Positions 11,958 through 29,003 of a stretch of 64,000 bases of DNA are shown here, piece after piece (the stretch's first letter is position 1; each line of letters opens with the position of its first letter). The position numbers were made by a program, and so were the translations under genes. Under the pieces are notes generated by a model. It did no database searches. It was given only the letters and a program-made list of their open reading frames with translations, and was not told the DNA's origin. The stretch is from Chlorella sorokiniana (Eukaryota; Chlorophyta; Trebouxiophyceae; Chlorellales; Chlorellaceae), in the NCBI GenBank assembly GCA_025917655.1, contig CP084620.1, positions 1,364,001 through 1,428,000 of the forward strand, given 5' to 3'.

Positions 11958-13110
11958 ACCCGACGCCGTGAGGGTTGTTCCAGCCGCCCTCGCCTCCCAT
12001 TCTTTGCGTGCAAGGCCTCCGCTTAAGGGGAGGATCTGTTGGCCGCGTCGCAGGCTCCTCCCCTCCCACCTTGCTCCCTGCCCCTTAGCTCTCCCTCTGT
12101 AGCAGTCTTGAATCGATCCCTCCCACGCAGTCCACCACCTACTAAACCTTGCCCCACCCAAATTTCATGGTGCCCATGCTGTCAGGGGCCCGCTTTCACC
12201 TCGGCATGCCCACGTACGGGTGTGGCCTGTCCCCGACGTGGCTCGGCTCGGCTCTCTCTTGTCCCCTCCTTCGTCGTTCTAAATAACAGCTGGAACGTTA
12301 ACCCAAATCATTTCAGCACAACTGCCGCGCGTGCAGCGGCGCCTCCTTTTCGCCCGCTCGTTGGCATCATAACGCTCCTTGGCAGGCTGCCAAGTTGATG
12401 ATTTTCAAGTTGTTACTACTACCGTCCTTACATCAATTAACATTCCTCAGCACCAGTCTTTTCCACTGAAAACACCCGCTGCCTATCGTTTGTCTGCCGC
12501 ATCCATATATTGCTTTTGCATATTGCATTTCCTCCCTTTGGCACAACACCCCTTTCACCCTTTCCAAGGACTCGTTCTACACATGCCTAATCAATGCAGC
12601 TGACTCTCCACAGCTGCCCCCTCGCTCCCTCAGTCTATCAAGTCCTAGCAACACCACGCAGTTTGCGTCACCACCCACCACCCAAGACACTCGCTGATGC
12701 GAACACTTCTCTTTTTGGTCCTGCAGTTGTCTGTTGCTGCAATCCGCCTGCCGGTGCTCCCCTGCCTGCTGGCGTGGGCGCAGGCCCGCACGTCGCATGC
12801 AGCCACTGGTACGACTGTCCCCGGCCTGCCAGCAATGCCTGCCTTGCGCACCCCTTCCCTCAAAGCATGCGTACACCTGGTCTACCCAACTACTTGCCCT
12901 AAAGTGCACCTGTCAGCTGCCAAGCGCTGGTGCGCCTGTGCATGCTGGTGGAGCTGAGCCCCAGACTGCCCTCCCTTATCCGACGTTGCAGAGCCCCCTG
13001 TTCTTCTGTATTTTTGTTCAGACATATTCCTCTGCAGCGCACCGTTTTTCCCCACAGTAGTGCAATGAAGACACTGTTCAGACTTGTAACCGTTGAGCAT
13101 TTCGTTGCAA
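11958..13110. other. Long gene-free stretch between convergent genes (3' UTRs)
   Basis: I find no gene here. The stretch becomes pyrimidine- and AT-richer from about 12280 on. The first plus-strand TGTAA after the RRM gene is at 13085-13089, which would give a 3' UTR of about 1.1 kb. The nearest minus-strand TGTAA (TTACA on the plus strand) is at 12428-12432. If both are used, the two transcripts overlap tail to tail by about 650 bases. Confidence 0.4.
13085..13089 (+). terminator. Candidate TGTAA poly(A) signal of the RRM gene
   Basis: First plus-strand TGTAA after the RRM stop, 1.1 kb downstream. The distance is long, so an unrecognised variant signal nearer the stop is possible. Confidence 0.3.
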
Positions 13111-14114
13111 TCAGCACATGGACGTGGATTGTGGCGCCTCAATCATGCAATTCGCCTGGTACAGTGTACCCTGCAGACAGCGATCAGGGCTCCTCAGCTT
13201 AAGAGGCGAGCACGGCGGTGAGTAAGGAGCTGCTGGCGGGCGGCGCCCGCTTGACTGCTGGCGGCGGAGCACCTGGCATGTGCACTCGGTCGCAGGGGAT
13301 CTCTCGTGGCAACAGCGGGCGCAGGTCGGGAGCGCAGGAGGGTGCTGCGCCTCTGGGGTTTCTTGGAGGGTCCCCGCAGCGCGTTGCATCGCGTCAGCGT
13401 CAAGGCTGTGCTTCTGCGGCACATCTGCAGGCTCCCAGGCTTGCCAGGTCCGTGGCGCGCGAACAAGGCACGGCTCAAACTGCCACCTTGCCAGCCATGC
13501 AGCGTGGGCAGTCAACCCGGCACACGTGCCGCGTGGCCCGCCTTGCATGAGCGCCCTGGCGGCGGCGCGAGCGAGGTCTGCAGGCAGCAGGCGGACCTCG
13601 AGGTGGAGGTGCAAGGATCCCAGCTGCTTGTTGGAGGGGAAGGCCGTGAGTGGGACCGACACTTCGCTGCCGCCTCCCTGTAGCACGTCCTGCACTGCAG
13701 GTCGACAACAGGGGTTGATTGGGGATGAACAGGGTCCGCACAGTCCGATCAAGTGGGGATGTGGATGCCGACATCCTTTCACGGCGCCGTGGCCTCAGCG
13801 CCCGCCTCCAACCTGCGCGAAGCCCACCAAGTCATCGGGTGCTGCCCTGTTCTGGTTGAAGACCTGAACCCGCAGGGATCCCGGATCTGCAACCACCGGC
13901 AGGGCCACGGTTTCCTCCCAAACCGGCTGGGTGCCGCCCTTCATCGCCGTCTTGGTGCTCGTGGTGGCCTCACGTGGCTCCACGGCGAGGCCCGCCCACC
14001 GGCCAAAGGAGAGCACGCAGCAAGGGTCCATGTCGCCCCATCCAGCTCGCACTCTTGCAGCCCACTGCTGGCAGCACGCACCGTGATGAGAAGCTCCCCC
14101 GGGGTGGCGGCCAT
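13111..14114 (-). CDS. C2-domain protein
   Basis: Starting at ATG 14114 (MAATPGELLITVRAASSGLQ), the protein opens like a C2 domain: beta strand GELLITVRAA, an Asp-containing loop (GDMDPCCVLSFG), KTAMKGGTQPVWEETVAL (about 13950-13900) and LRVQVFNQNRAAPDDLVGF (about 13850). An intron removes about 13820-13705. The next exon completes the domain (SEVSVPLTAF, LHLHLEVRLL) and runs into a low-complexity tail of about 140 residues ending at 13111. C2 domains bind membranes, often through calcium; here the acidic loop residues are only partly conserved, so calcium dependence is unclear. A missing G in the C4/G4 run at 14036-14039 must be supplied to link the first strand to the rest. An exon upstream of 14114 is possible because a splice acceptor-like CTGCAG precedes the ATG. 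Confidence 0.6.
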
Positions 14115-14685
14115 CCTGCAGGAAGGTAGCAGCCTGATGCCACCCTCGGGCGGGGCGCTGCCGCCGATGAGCTAGAGCCGGGGTGGGTGCGGAGGGGCCT
14201 TGGAGGGCTGCACGAAATCCCAGACCCCTCAAAATGGTTCCTGCAGCACGGCAGCGAACAAAGGTGAAGCAGGGCTTCCGACTAGGCCAACAAATGGCAA
14301 GCGCTTGCGTGGGTGGGCAGGCTCGCAGGGGCACAGGGGAGGGCACAATATAGCTACCTTCCCGCCCAACGATAGCATCGTTTGATGTTTGAATTGAAGT
14401 GTTACAAAAGGAACGTGAGGCGTTGCTGGTCGAAACAAACCCAGTCCTCGGGCAGCTTTGGGCCTGGTGTCGACTGGCGTCCTTTGATGGACACTACCCT
14501 CGCTTGCTGAAGACTGGGTGAGCTCCTTATCTCGCCAACGCCTGAATCTGTGCTGATCAGGTTGCGGAGCCGACCAGACGGCCGGGCGGGCAGGGCTTGG
14601 GCCCCTTTGGCAGGCTTCGCTCAGCCAAACCACTATTGAGCGCTGCCCCTTCTTCCCTGCTGCTCTTCACCGCCTTCAGGGAGGG
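14115..14685. promoter_or_regulatory. Divergent promoter region, C2 protein / PRP5
   Basis: About 570 bases between divergent genes. It contains the 12-bp palindrome GCAAGCGCTTGC at 14297-14308 and an AT-richer stretch around 14340-14410. No clear TATA box. Confidence 0.4.
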
Positions 14686-20828
<6,143 letters not shown>

Positions 20829-21767
20829 CGGCGCAGCCCTGCCGCCCATCCTCTTCCTTCCCCGGCTGCGAGGTGAGGCGTAGCACTTGGCTGCCGGTGC
20901 GCCCAGGGTGCAGCCGGGCCGTGGTGCAACCACACCGCACGGCTGGCAGGGAGCAACCGCCCGCGCCGCACCCCTGGCTGCGCCCCGCCACTGCAGCGGC
21001 AGCGTGGTGCCGCACCACGGCGGCCGCCGAATGAGCGGTGGGCCTTGATACATACGCCATGTGGCCTCACCGGCGGCGGGCCGCCCCCTTGCCTGCTTTC
21101 CGTCTGCCCGGCATGCCGAGTGTGCTGCGTGGCCCCCGCTGCCCGCACCCGCCACCCGCGGCAAGTAAGCCCCCGGTGTGCGGCACGTTGCCTGCGGCTG
21201 GGCTGGGCGGGGGATGCGCTGCCTGAGCGCGTGTGTGGCGCCCTATGCCCCTCTGCACGCTCCGGCCCAGGCCTGTGCGCCCTGCCCAGCCCTCGGCCCT
21301 GCAGTTGAACTGTGCTATCCGGACCCGGCTGCGCCGCGCAGCACCTGTGGCCATGCGCTGGCGCGGGCGTCGCCGAGACACGCAGATTGACGGGCCATGC
21401 GTGCCTGCCGCGCCTGCCGCTCCTCGCCACATGCGCTTCCTGGCCGACCACGCCCGCCCCGCCCATCCTGCCGCAGGTTGGCTCGCAACCCGAAGTGCCA
21501 GCGAACTGGGCAGGCCATGCAGCGCACACACCAGAGCTCTTTCAACAAAGCTAATTTCTCTTTGCTCTGCTTGTTTTTGAGCTCGGCATTCTGATCATCT
21601 CACGCGCTCATTGCCCTTGCAACCTGCACGTTAGATCATGGAGCTTGTGCCCCCAGTGTGCAAGCAGCCGTAACGTCAATTCTAACTCGCATCCACGATT
21701 TCAAGCAGGAGCAATATGCATGACAAAATGCTCATGCAGACGGACCCCGTCGTCTGACGACTGACAT
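20829..21767. other. PRP5 3' UTR and bZIP promoter
   Basis: About 940 bases with no convincing gene on either strand. The first 700 are extremely GC-rich and open in several frames by chance. From about 21540 the sequence is AT-richer, as expected for a promoter. I found no TGTAA poly(A) motif after the PRP5 stop. Confidence 0.4.
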
Positions 21768-23488
21768 TTGAACGCAGCGCCAGGTCACGGCTGGTGGGGT
21801 TGCAATCGTTTCATGCTGAAGTCACGGCTTCTTTGCCTGCAGCTTTCTGCGATCTGCAAAGCTTCTGCCCAAGCGATAGCCTGTGAACCCAACAGCTTGA
21901 ACGGAACGAGTTTCGAACGGGCCGCACAAGCAATCGAGGGCTGTTGGTCTACTACTGGAGGCCTGAGCGTGCTGCTGTTGGTTGCTTCCACGGATCTGTC
22001 TGCTGGGATGGAGCCCAGCGAGACCATCATGACGGCAGCAGGGCTCCTGGGAGCCTCTTTTACCTCTGAGCTGCCATCCATCATGGCTGGGCTGCTGTAC
22101 CCAGCAGACAGCCTCCTGCCAAGGATGCCAGGCCTGCAGCGGCAGGCGAGCCTGCCCCTGCCGCCGCTGCCAGCATTGCTGCAGCCCGACCAAGGATTGG
22201 GGCTGGCCCGCCAGCTGAGCCTTCCTACCGTGCTGGCAGGGCATGCAGCTGCTGCTGCTGGCACGTCAGCCACTGGCCCCGCTTCCGACCTGCCGGTTGA
22301 CGCAACAACTCGCAAGCGTCCGGGGCGGCCCAAAGTTCCCAGGGTGAACCCCGCCACCCTGGTAACGGAAGAAGAGCGGCGCCTGCAGGAGCGCAAGCAG
22401 CGCAACCGGGATGCGGCCGCTGCATCCAGGCATGTGCCGGGGATGCTGCCACCACACTCTCGATCGAGGCGCTGAAGTGCTTGCTTGACGAAAACGTGTC
22501 ATCGATTGACATCCCTGGGCTGAGCCGCGTTCCTGCTGCGCTTGCATCCTCGCAGGCTGCGCCGCCTGGAGCGCCTGTCTGCCCTGGAGCGCAGGGTGGT
22601 TGAGCTGGAGGCAGAGAACCGCGAGCTGAGGGACAAGCTGGCTGCAGTCCAGGCAGGCAACGACGCAGCGGCACCTCCAGAAGGCGGCAGCCCCGCTGCC
22701 CTGCAGGTGTGAATGGGGCCGCCTGTGATCTTCCATGCAGTTGCTGGTCCACCGTTTGTACTCGGAGGCCTCATGTCCGTCCCCGCTGTTCTGTCTTTGC
22801 ACAGGAGGGCCCAGCAGATGCCGCCCAGGTGTGCCAGGCAGCGGCCATGGCCGCCCTTTCATGCCAGACCTCCTTGCCTGAAGGCCAGGCCCATGCTCCA
22901 TGCGGCCTCCCGCACGCGCCAACCTCTGCCCTGGCTGCCTCTGCGGCAGCGGCAGCTGCAGCCAGGGAGCTGGCCTCCGAGCTCGGCATGGCTGCCAAAC
23001 ACACCGCTCCGGCCGATGTGCCGCCCTCTGCACAAACCTCTCCGCGGGACGGCGGCGCTGCAACCTTCACCTCCCTGTTCCGCCTGCATCAGCCTGCTGG
23101 AGGCCCGCCAGTGAAGCCCCAGCAGGAGCTCCCTGTGGGCGGCGCTGCACCAACGGGCTGTGAGGCCTTGCGGCTGGCCGCCCTGCCACACATGCCGCTC
23201 ATCAAACTCGAGGCGGCAGGGGAGGCAGAGGTTGTGCAGCTGAGCAGCGGTGCCAGCGCAGACCCATTCGACCTGGAGGCTGCCGCCAACTGGATGCTGC
23301 AGCTCACCCCTCCGGCCGCTGCCCTGGTGCGCCCGCCCGTTTGCCCGCCCAGGCCTGTCCTATCTGCCAGCGCAGCTGTTCCCCTTTGCTGGCATCTCCA
23401 AGCCAGAACCCTATCAACATCTTCCGCTGCTGAACACATGCATTATGAATTTGAATTTGCTTGCCTTGTAAACGAGATCTGCTTCTAA
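21768..23488 (+). CDS. bZIP transcription factor
   Basis: The basic region and leucine zipper are split by an intron (about 22430-22557). The first part is RRLQERKQRNRDAAAASR, with the bZIP signature N-x7-R. It continues in the next exon as LRRLERLSALERRVVELEAE and on to NRELRDKLAAV, giving the Leu heptads. Upstream is a Ser/Pro/Leu-rich region with an AT-hook-like KRPGRPKVPR about 30 residues before the basic region. Downstream, after an intron near 22712-22803, is an Ala/Pro-rich region of about 220 residues. The start is uncertain: ATG 21768 is the furthest upstream in frame, but a splice-acceptor-like TTGCCTGCAG at about 21832-21841 means ATG 22008 (MEPSETIMTAAG) may be the true start. 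The nuclear target genes cannot be inferred. Confidence 0.8.
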
Positions 23489-23646
23489 AGTATACTTTTT
23501 GAATGCTTTGCACTGCCCACCTGCCCACCGTCCCCCTTATTCGATTCCTCGATGCACCGCAATCATCACGCATGATGCCTACTATTGCAGTGCAATGGCT
23601 GCTAGATTTCCTTGCCTTGCGCACCCTCCCACATGGCATGTGACCT

Positions 23647-23651
23647 TGTAA
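23647..23651 (+). terminator. TGTAA poly(A) signal of the bZIP gene
   Basis: TGTAA lies about 160 bases after the bZIP stop codon. A second TGTAA at 23467-23471 lies inside the last codons of the reading frame. Confidence 0.45.
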
Positions 23652-23772
23652 CAAAGAGTTTGACCACCATGCGCTGTGCGCAAAGCGCAAAGCGGCGGCG
23701 GGGCGGGGGCGCTCTGAGATTTACTGCCTGTCAATAGAGACTCACACTGTCAACAGTGTATCGTCTAGACTA

Positions 23773-26700
23773 ATGCACGACACGCAGTCGCAGCTTCAAG
23801 CTGCACTGCAACACAGAATGCGGCAGGTTTCGTTTCTAGCATCAGCCAGGCCCTCAGGGAGAACAGATCGGCTTTCCCGGTGTTGCGATCGCAGCTGCAG
23901 CAGCTTTTGGTGCGCCACGGGTCGCCGGAAGCGTCCTCCGCGCCTTCAAGCCCCGCTGCCGTTTGACAAAGGCCTTCTGTGGCTTGTATGCAGGCAGCCC
24001 ATGATGCACTGGACTCGGGAGAATTCGTTCTGGCCTGCATTGAGGCGAGTCCTTGTGGCTGCCGCTGCTGCCGACACAACCCTTCTGGCCCGCCTTTTAT
24101 TGGCTGCAAGAAGAACAAAGGACATTGAGATGCCTGACCCCGGTTGCTTGTTGCAGATGGGTTTGGACAGCAAGGATATCAGCCCAGCCATCTGCCACCT
24201 GATCCTGGACACGGCCACCGATCTGGAGCACTGGCCGCCGCAGCAGCCTGTCCCCGCCGCGTCTCGCACGCGGCAGCACGCCGCCGCCGTGCTGCTGCGC
24301 TGCTGCCAGGCGCAGCCTCGGCTGGCTGCCAAGGTGGCGGCGGCCTTCCACCTGACTGCGGACGACCTGAGCGTGGCCCAGCAGGCGGAGCTGCTGGACG
24401 GCATCTCCGCCCTGCTGGACGCCAACGCCACGTCAGCCGCCGGCGTGTCGCTGCTGCTGCACTTCCGCCCGCTGCTGCGCCACTTCCACCTGGAGGCCCT
24501 GCTGGAGGACCTGGTGCTCAGCAGCCAGGAGGCCGTGGCCATACGCCTGGCGCGGGAGCTGGGCAGCCGCGAGATGCAGGTGTGGAGGGGGCGGGAGGAC
24601 CCCGGGAGGGCGGCGCCGCTTGGGAACCGCGTCCAGTAGCGAGGGAGTGGCCCTGGAGGCACTCAGGGCCTGGAGCTCTGGGGGTAGCAAGCCTCGCATG
24701 CGTTGCCGACCCCTCTCCCTTCCCTGCCTCCCCACGCAGGGGCAGCTGGTGGCCTGCTGCCTGCAGTACGGCCAGCTGCGGTCGGCCAACAACGCGGTCA
24801 AGGAGTTTGGGCTGCAGGCCGACTACCCCGATGTGGAGCGCATGCACAAGGCGCGGCAGCTGGGCAAGATGGCGGAGAAGGGCCTGTGGGGGTGAGCGGC
24901 TGGCCCCTTCCCCACCCTGCAGCAAGCAATCCAAGCAGCCCGCTGTGAGCCGCCCACCGCCGTTTTGCGCTCCCAAGCCGCCGGGCAGTGTGAGGGGCCA
25001 GCGGCTGAGGCTGGCAGCCTGTCTGCCCTGCGCCCGAACCCCCTCCCCCTCCCCCTCCCCCTCGCCAGGTGGCCGGGCAGTACGTGGGGCAGGACGCCGA
25101 GCTGCAGCGCGCCCTGCTGGCGGCCATGCTGGCTGCGGGGGAGCTGAGCCTGGCGGTGGAGCACCGCGCGCTGTTTGGGCTGGAGGCGGAGCTGGAGATC
25201 TCGGCGGAGCAGCTGGCGGCGGAGGCGGCGGCGCGGCGGCAGCGCTACCTGCAGCTGCCGCTGCCGCCCTCTGCGCTGCGCGTGGTGGACGGCCCGGAGG
25301 GCCTGCAGGCCATGGGGCGCGCGCTGGGCGCGCTGCTGCGCCAGCCGCCGCGCCACGGCGCAGAACACACCCCGCTGGAGGCCCCCTGCCTTCTGCGGAG
25401 GACGGCGCTGGGCCGCTGGCCATAGCAGCGCAGCAGCAGCAGCAGGTTGTGTGGGCAGGCGGTGGTGCTGCCCACGGGGCCGCACCTCCAGCTGCAGGCG
25501 GCGACCGCGAGGCCGAGCTGCTGCCCGCGCTGGGGCTGGACCTGGAGTGGCGCCCCGACGCCGAGGGCAGCTCGCCGCCCAGCCTGCTGCAGATCAGCAC
25601 GGGTGCGCCCCTTGCTGGCTGCCGCCGCCTGCCCGCCCTGCGGTTCAGCAGGGCCGCGGTCGCCCCGCAGGATGACTTGTCACCTCAACTGCCCGCTCGC
25701 ACCTGCCCTGCACTCCTCTCCAAACGCCCCCTCCCCCTCCCCCGCTTCTACAACCACACACACACACTCACTCCCTCTCCCCTCAGATGCCGAGGTGTTC
25801 CTGGTCGACCTGCTGGCGCTGACGGGGCGGGAGGACGAACTGGCGGCCGCGCTGGCGCCCGCCCTCGCCTCGCCCGCGTGCTCAAGCTGGGGTGTGGCAT
25901 CGCCGGCGACCTGAAGAAGCTGGCCGGGCACCACCCCGCCGCCTTCTCCCTGGCCCACGCCTGCCTCGACCTCTCCGCCCTCTGGCGCTCCCGCCAAATC
26001 GAGCAGAGTGGGTGGCGCCCGGCGCTGCCCAGCCCACCCTGCCAGCGCAGCCGCGCGCCGCTCATTGCATGCTGCGCAGCTGCAGTTGAGCACCTTGCTG
26101 CGCGCCTGCTCAACCCGCCCCCACCCCCTCCCCGTGCGCGATGTTGTCTGCACCGCAGGCGGCAAGCGTGCCACCGCCGGCTACCGAAAGCGTGCGGGGG
26201 AGGTATCGTTGAGCGTGCTGTGCCAGCAGGTCCTGGTAAGCTGACGCGCGCTGCACACTCCCGGCCTGGCATCACCCGCGCTCACCGGTTGACAAGACCC
26301 GCTGCCTGGCTGCCCCCCTTCCTTCCCCCTCCCCGACAGGGCAAACCCCTGGACAAGAGCTGCCAGTGCTCGGACTGGGGGCGCCGCCCGCTGAGCGAGG
26401 CGCAGCTGGCGTACGCGGCCATGGACGCCCACGCCGCCCTGCTCGTCTTCCGAGGCCTCGCCCGCCTGCACCACCCCTACCGCACCCACCAGGGCCTGCA
26501 GCAACACACCTTCACCTACGACGCACGCCGCCCCCAGCCTAGCGGCCGCAACGGCAGCGGCGGCGCCAACGGCCGAGGCGGGGACGGCGGCGCCAACGGC
26601 GGCGGCAACGGCGGGCAGCGCAGCGGCAGGCATAGCCAGGCGGCTGGCGCCGCCATCGGTGCAGGCATGCCCGCCAGCGGCAGCAGCGCCAGCCACGGCA

Positions 26701-27035
26701 GCAGCGGCGGCAAGCCTGGCGGCGGCCGCCACGTCTCCGCGGCCTGCTGGCCGGCTGCCTCGCCCTGGCCCGTCTCCACACACCCCAGCCGCACCCTCGG
26801 TCGGCGCCTGCCAGCAGCCCCCGCCTGGGCTTCGCTGCGGCAGCCGGTCGACAAGGGAGCGGCAGCAGCAGCGAGTGCGCCCCCGCCCCGCTGCGCTGCT
26901 GGCAGTGGCGCATGGCGCCCCTCCTTCGCCGCGCGCTCACCTGCCGCGCAGCTGCCCGCCTGCCCCTCACGTGCCTCCTGTGACTGCCATTGGTACTGCA
27001 AACATTCTGACCAACCCTTCTCTGCAATCTCGTGA
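23773..27035 (+). CDS. Mut-7/EXD3-like 3'-5' exonuclease
   Basis: The N-terminal half is helical repeat-like sequence (about 24150-24900) with GQLVACCLQYGQLRSANNAV and VAGQYVGQDAELQRALLAAM. The DEDDy exonuclease domain follows. Motif I is GLDLEWRPDAEGSSPPSLLQ (about 25540), with the catalytic Asp and Glu. A VFLVDLLAL strand starts at about 25798, then KLGCGIAGDLKKL and a helix containing LDLSALW (about 25970). Motif III is LSEAQLAYAAMDAHAALL (about 26390), and just before it GKPLDKSCQCSDWGRRP is typical of Mut-7/EXD3. The Gly/Asn- and Ser-rich tail ends at 27035; the C-terminal Mut7-C domain of many relatives is not seen. A missing C at 25873-25875 shifts the frame. The 5' end is unsettled: ATG 23773 is the best start, but a second frame (ISQALRENRSAFPVLRSQLQ, about 23845) looks more protein-like, so the first exons are provisional. 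Confidence 0.75.
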
Positions 27036-27050
27036 CACCAAGCACTCGCC

Positions 27051-27072
27051 TTACAACTCCAAACCCTTGTAA
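27051..27072. terminator. Overlapping convergent poly(A) signals
   Basis: A plus-strand TGTAA at 27068-27072 (33 bases after the exonuclease stop) and a minus-strand TGTAA at 27055-27051 (about 140 bases after the NUDX23 stop) lie within 22 bases. Because cleavage normally occurs downstream of the signal, the two 3' UTRs should overlap. Confidence 0.55.
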
Positions 27073-27193
27073 CCGAGCGTGGCCAGCCGCATTGCACATG
27101 GCGCTTCCTGGCATGCCGCATGCTGCTGACGTTGGGCGGGCTGCAGATGCAGCTGGCCGGCTGCTGCTGCGGGAGTAGGCGGCGCCGGCGCCG

Positions 27194-28429
27194 TCATGCG
27201 CTGGGCAGGCGCGTGGGCAGCTCAAAGTGGCCCTCCAGCTGGAAGCTGCCGGCCTCGTTGGGCCCCGCCCCCGCCCGCTTGGCGATCACACCGTGGTGCA
27301 CCGTCCAGCGCCCGCTGCGCAGGTCTGCCAGGTAGCTGCGGGGTGGGGGAGGGGCCGGGCCGGAGCGGTGTGTGTGTGGGGATCGCAGCCCTTCAACCAG
27401 CCGATGGCGGGTGGCAGGGTCATGCCTGGCGACAGCAGGCGACAGCAGGCGCGGCGCAGGTGATGCCTCACGCACGCGCTGCAGCGCTGCGGCGCCCTCC
27501 CACCTTTCGAGCGCGATGGCGACTGAGGAGAAGGCGAGGCTGTCCCAGGGGATGTGGTCGGGCGCAAACAGGCGCGCCTCCAGCGACTCCGGCTGCCGCG
27601 CCGCAAAGGTGTAGGGCGGCGCCAGCCTGCCCCGGAACAGGACGTAGATCTGGGAGATGGCGGGGATGTCGAAGTGGCAGAAGGGGCCCTCCACCACCAC
27701 CGCCGCCCCCGCCTCCTCCCACGTCTCCCGCGCCGCCCCCGCAGCGCTCGACTCGCCGCACTCGAGGTACCCTGGGCGGGAGGGTGTCGAGGCAAGGCGC
27801 GCGGGGTGGTGGGGCGACGGTTCAGGGAAGCGGAGCAGCCTTTGGGGCAAGGCAAGGCTTCGCTGGCTGCCGGCAGGCGCGCCTCCCCACCTGCCGGCAC
27901 CGTCCACAGCCCCCGCTGCGGCTCGATGCCGCGCCGCACCAGCAGCAGGGAGCCCTGGTGCTGCACTATGCACCCCACCACCACCCGCGGGTTTTGGTAG
28001 TCGATGAAGCCGCACTTGGTGCCTGCAGCGCAAGGGGCACCGCCCGGGGCAAGGGCTTGGCGACATGCAGCTGGCTCGGCACGATGACGCCCCCTGCGGT
28101 AGTCAGCAACCCGCACTCACAGACGTGACGCCACACGTTGTCGCCCTCTGGCCGCACCACGTCGATGGCCCCACCACACATGCGGCAGTAGCTGAAAGCT
28201 TGCCGCGGCTTGGGGGCGCCGCTGACACAGGCTCGCCTGAGCCAGCAGCGTCGCTGCCTCCAGCTGCTGCTGCCACCTTGCGCGGCGTGGCTGCTGCCAG
28301 CTGTTCCAAAACTCCCTGCTGTAATCTGGGTAAGGATGATGCTAATAACCGTGCTGCTGCGCAAGGCAGAGGGGTGAGGGAGCTGGGTACCCTGCAGCGG
28401 CAAGGACGGGCGACGGTGAGGCCGGCCAT
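27194..28429 (-). CDS. NUDX23: Plastid Nudix hydrolase NUDX23 (FAD pyrophosphatase)
   Basis: Plant NUDX23 hydrolyses FAD and ADP-ribose in the plastid and helps set flavin levels. Starting at 28429 the protein opens with a likely transit peptide (MAGLTVARPCRCRVPSSLTP). A zinc ribbon is formed by YCRMC and, across the intron 28120-28023, VCTKC followed by GFIDYQNPRVVVGCIV. The Nudix box GYLECGESSAAGAARETWEE (about 27775-27715) fits G-x5-E-x7-RE-x2-EE fully. The C-terminal half (FDIPAISQIYVLFRG, PESLEARLFAPDHIPWDSLA) follows the NUDX23 pattern closely. The last exon encodes GRWTVHHGVIAKRAG. A missing C in the run at 28212-28216 must be supplied to join the transit peptide to the zinc ribbon. 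Confidence 0.88.
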
Positions 28430-29003
28430 GACACAGCCGGGCCCAAGGTGCAGCACGACAAGCTGTGCAGCATCACCTGATCATTGCCGAATTTGCCCGA
28501 TAAAAATTGACACCAGCGGACACAGAGCTGGCGGGCTTTGGGGTTGTGCAGCAAACTGTTCCTAACCTTTCGGGGCCAATAACACAGTACTTACCTGTTA
28601 GCTGAAAGCTGATCGAAAGTGCAAAAGCCGATTGTCGGGCGCTGTTGTGCCTGGATTGAACCTCTGGTTGATGCCCTGCATTTGAGAGGCATCTACTGTG
28701 CTAGGACGAACATCACAATCCCAATTGGCCTGTGAAACACATTAAGGGCGTTCTGGAGAGCAGAGGGACGGACCCCAATAAATAAAGTCGCGGGTTTGGT
28801 GTCGGACCGTGCCGGTGCTGCACTGAAATCACAAAATATGGCAATGAAATATGTCATGGCCATCGCCTTCTGCGCTCTGTTGCCGGGTTACGCGCGGGTG
28901 GGCCATTGATGGTAACTTTGGTTGCAGAACGGCCTTTGCCATGTTGCAGCTTGAATTCGATTGAATGATCATGCCAATGCTGCTTTAGAGAGGCTTTACA
29001 ACA
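28430..29003. promoter_or_regulatory. Divergent promoter region, NUDX23 / carboxypeptidase
   Basis: About 570 bases, clearly AT-richer than the surroundings. Contains a tRNA-like A-box/B-box element on the minus strand (28651-28703) and an AATAAATAAA stretch near 28778. Confidence 0.45.
28651..28703 (-). repeat. tRNA-like element with A box and B box (possible SINE remnant)
   Basis: On the minus strand, TAGCACAGTAG (28703-28693) fits the RNA polymerase III A box and GGTTCAATCCA (28662-28652) fits the B box at 10 of 11 positions, about 30 bases apart as in tRNA genes. Between them is a hairpin GATGCC...GGCATC. The acceptor and T stems do not pair, so this is not a working tRNA. It could be a tRNA-derived SINE remnant or chance. 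Confidence 0.3.

Noticed and set aside
12039-12957. Short open frames between the CELF-like and C2 genes
   Set aside because: None has motifs, splice structure or a plausible start; treated as 3' UTR and spacer.
26506-27225. Arg-rich minus-strand frames opposite the exonuclease tail
   Set aside because: Antisense of the Gly/Asn/Ser-rich tail of the exonuclease; no independent support.
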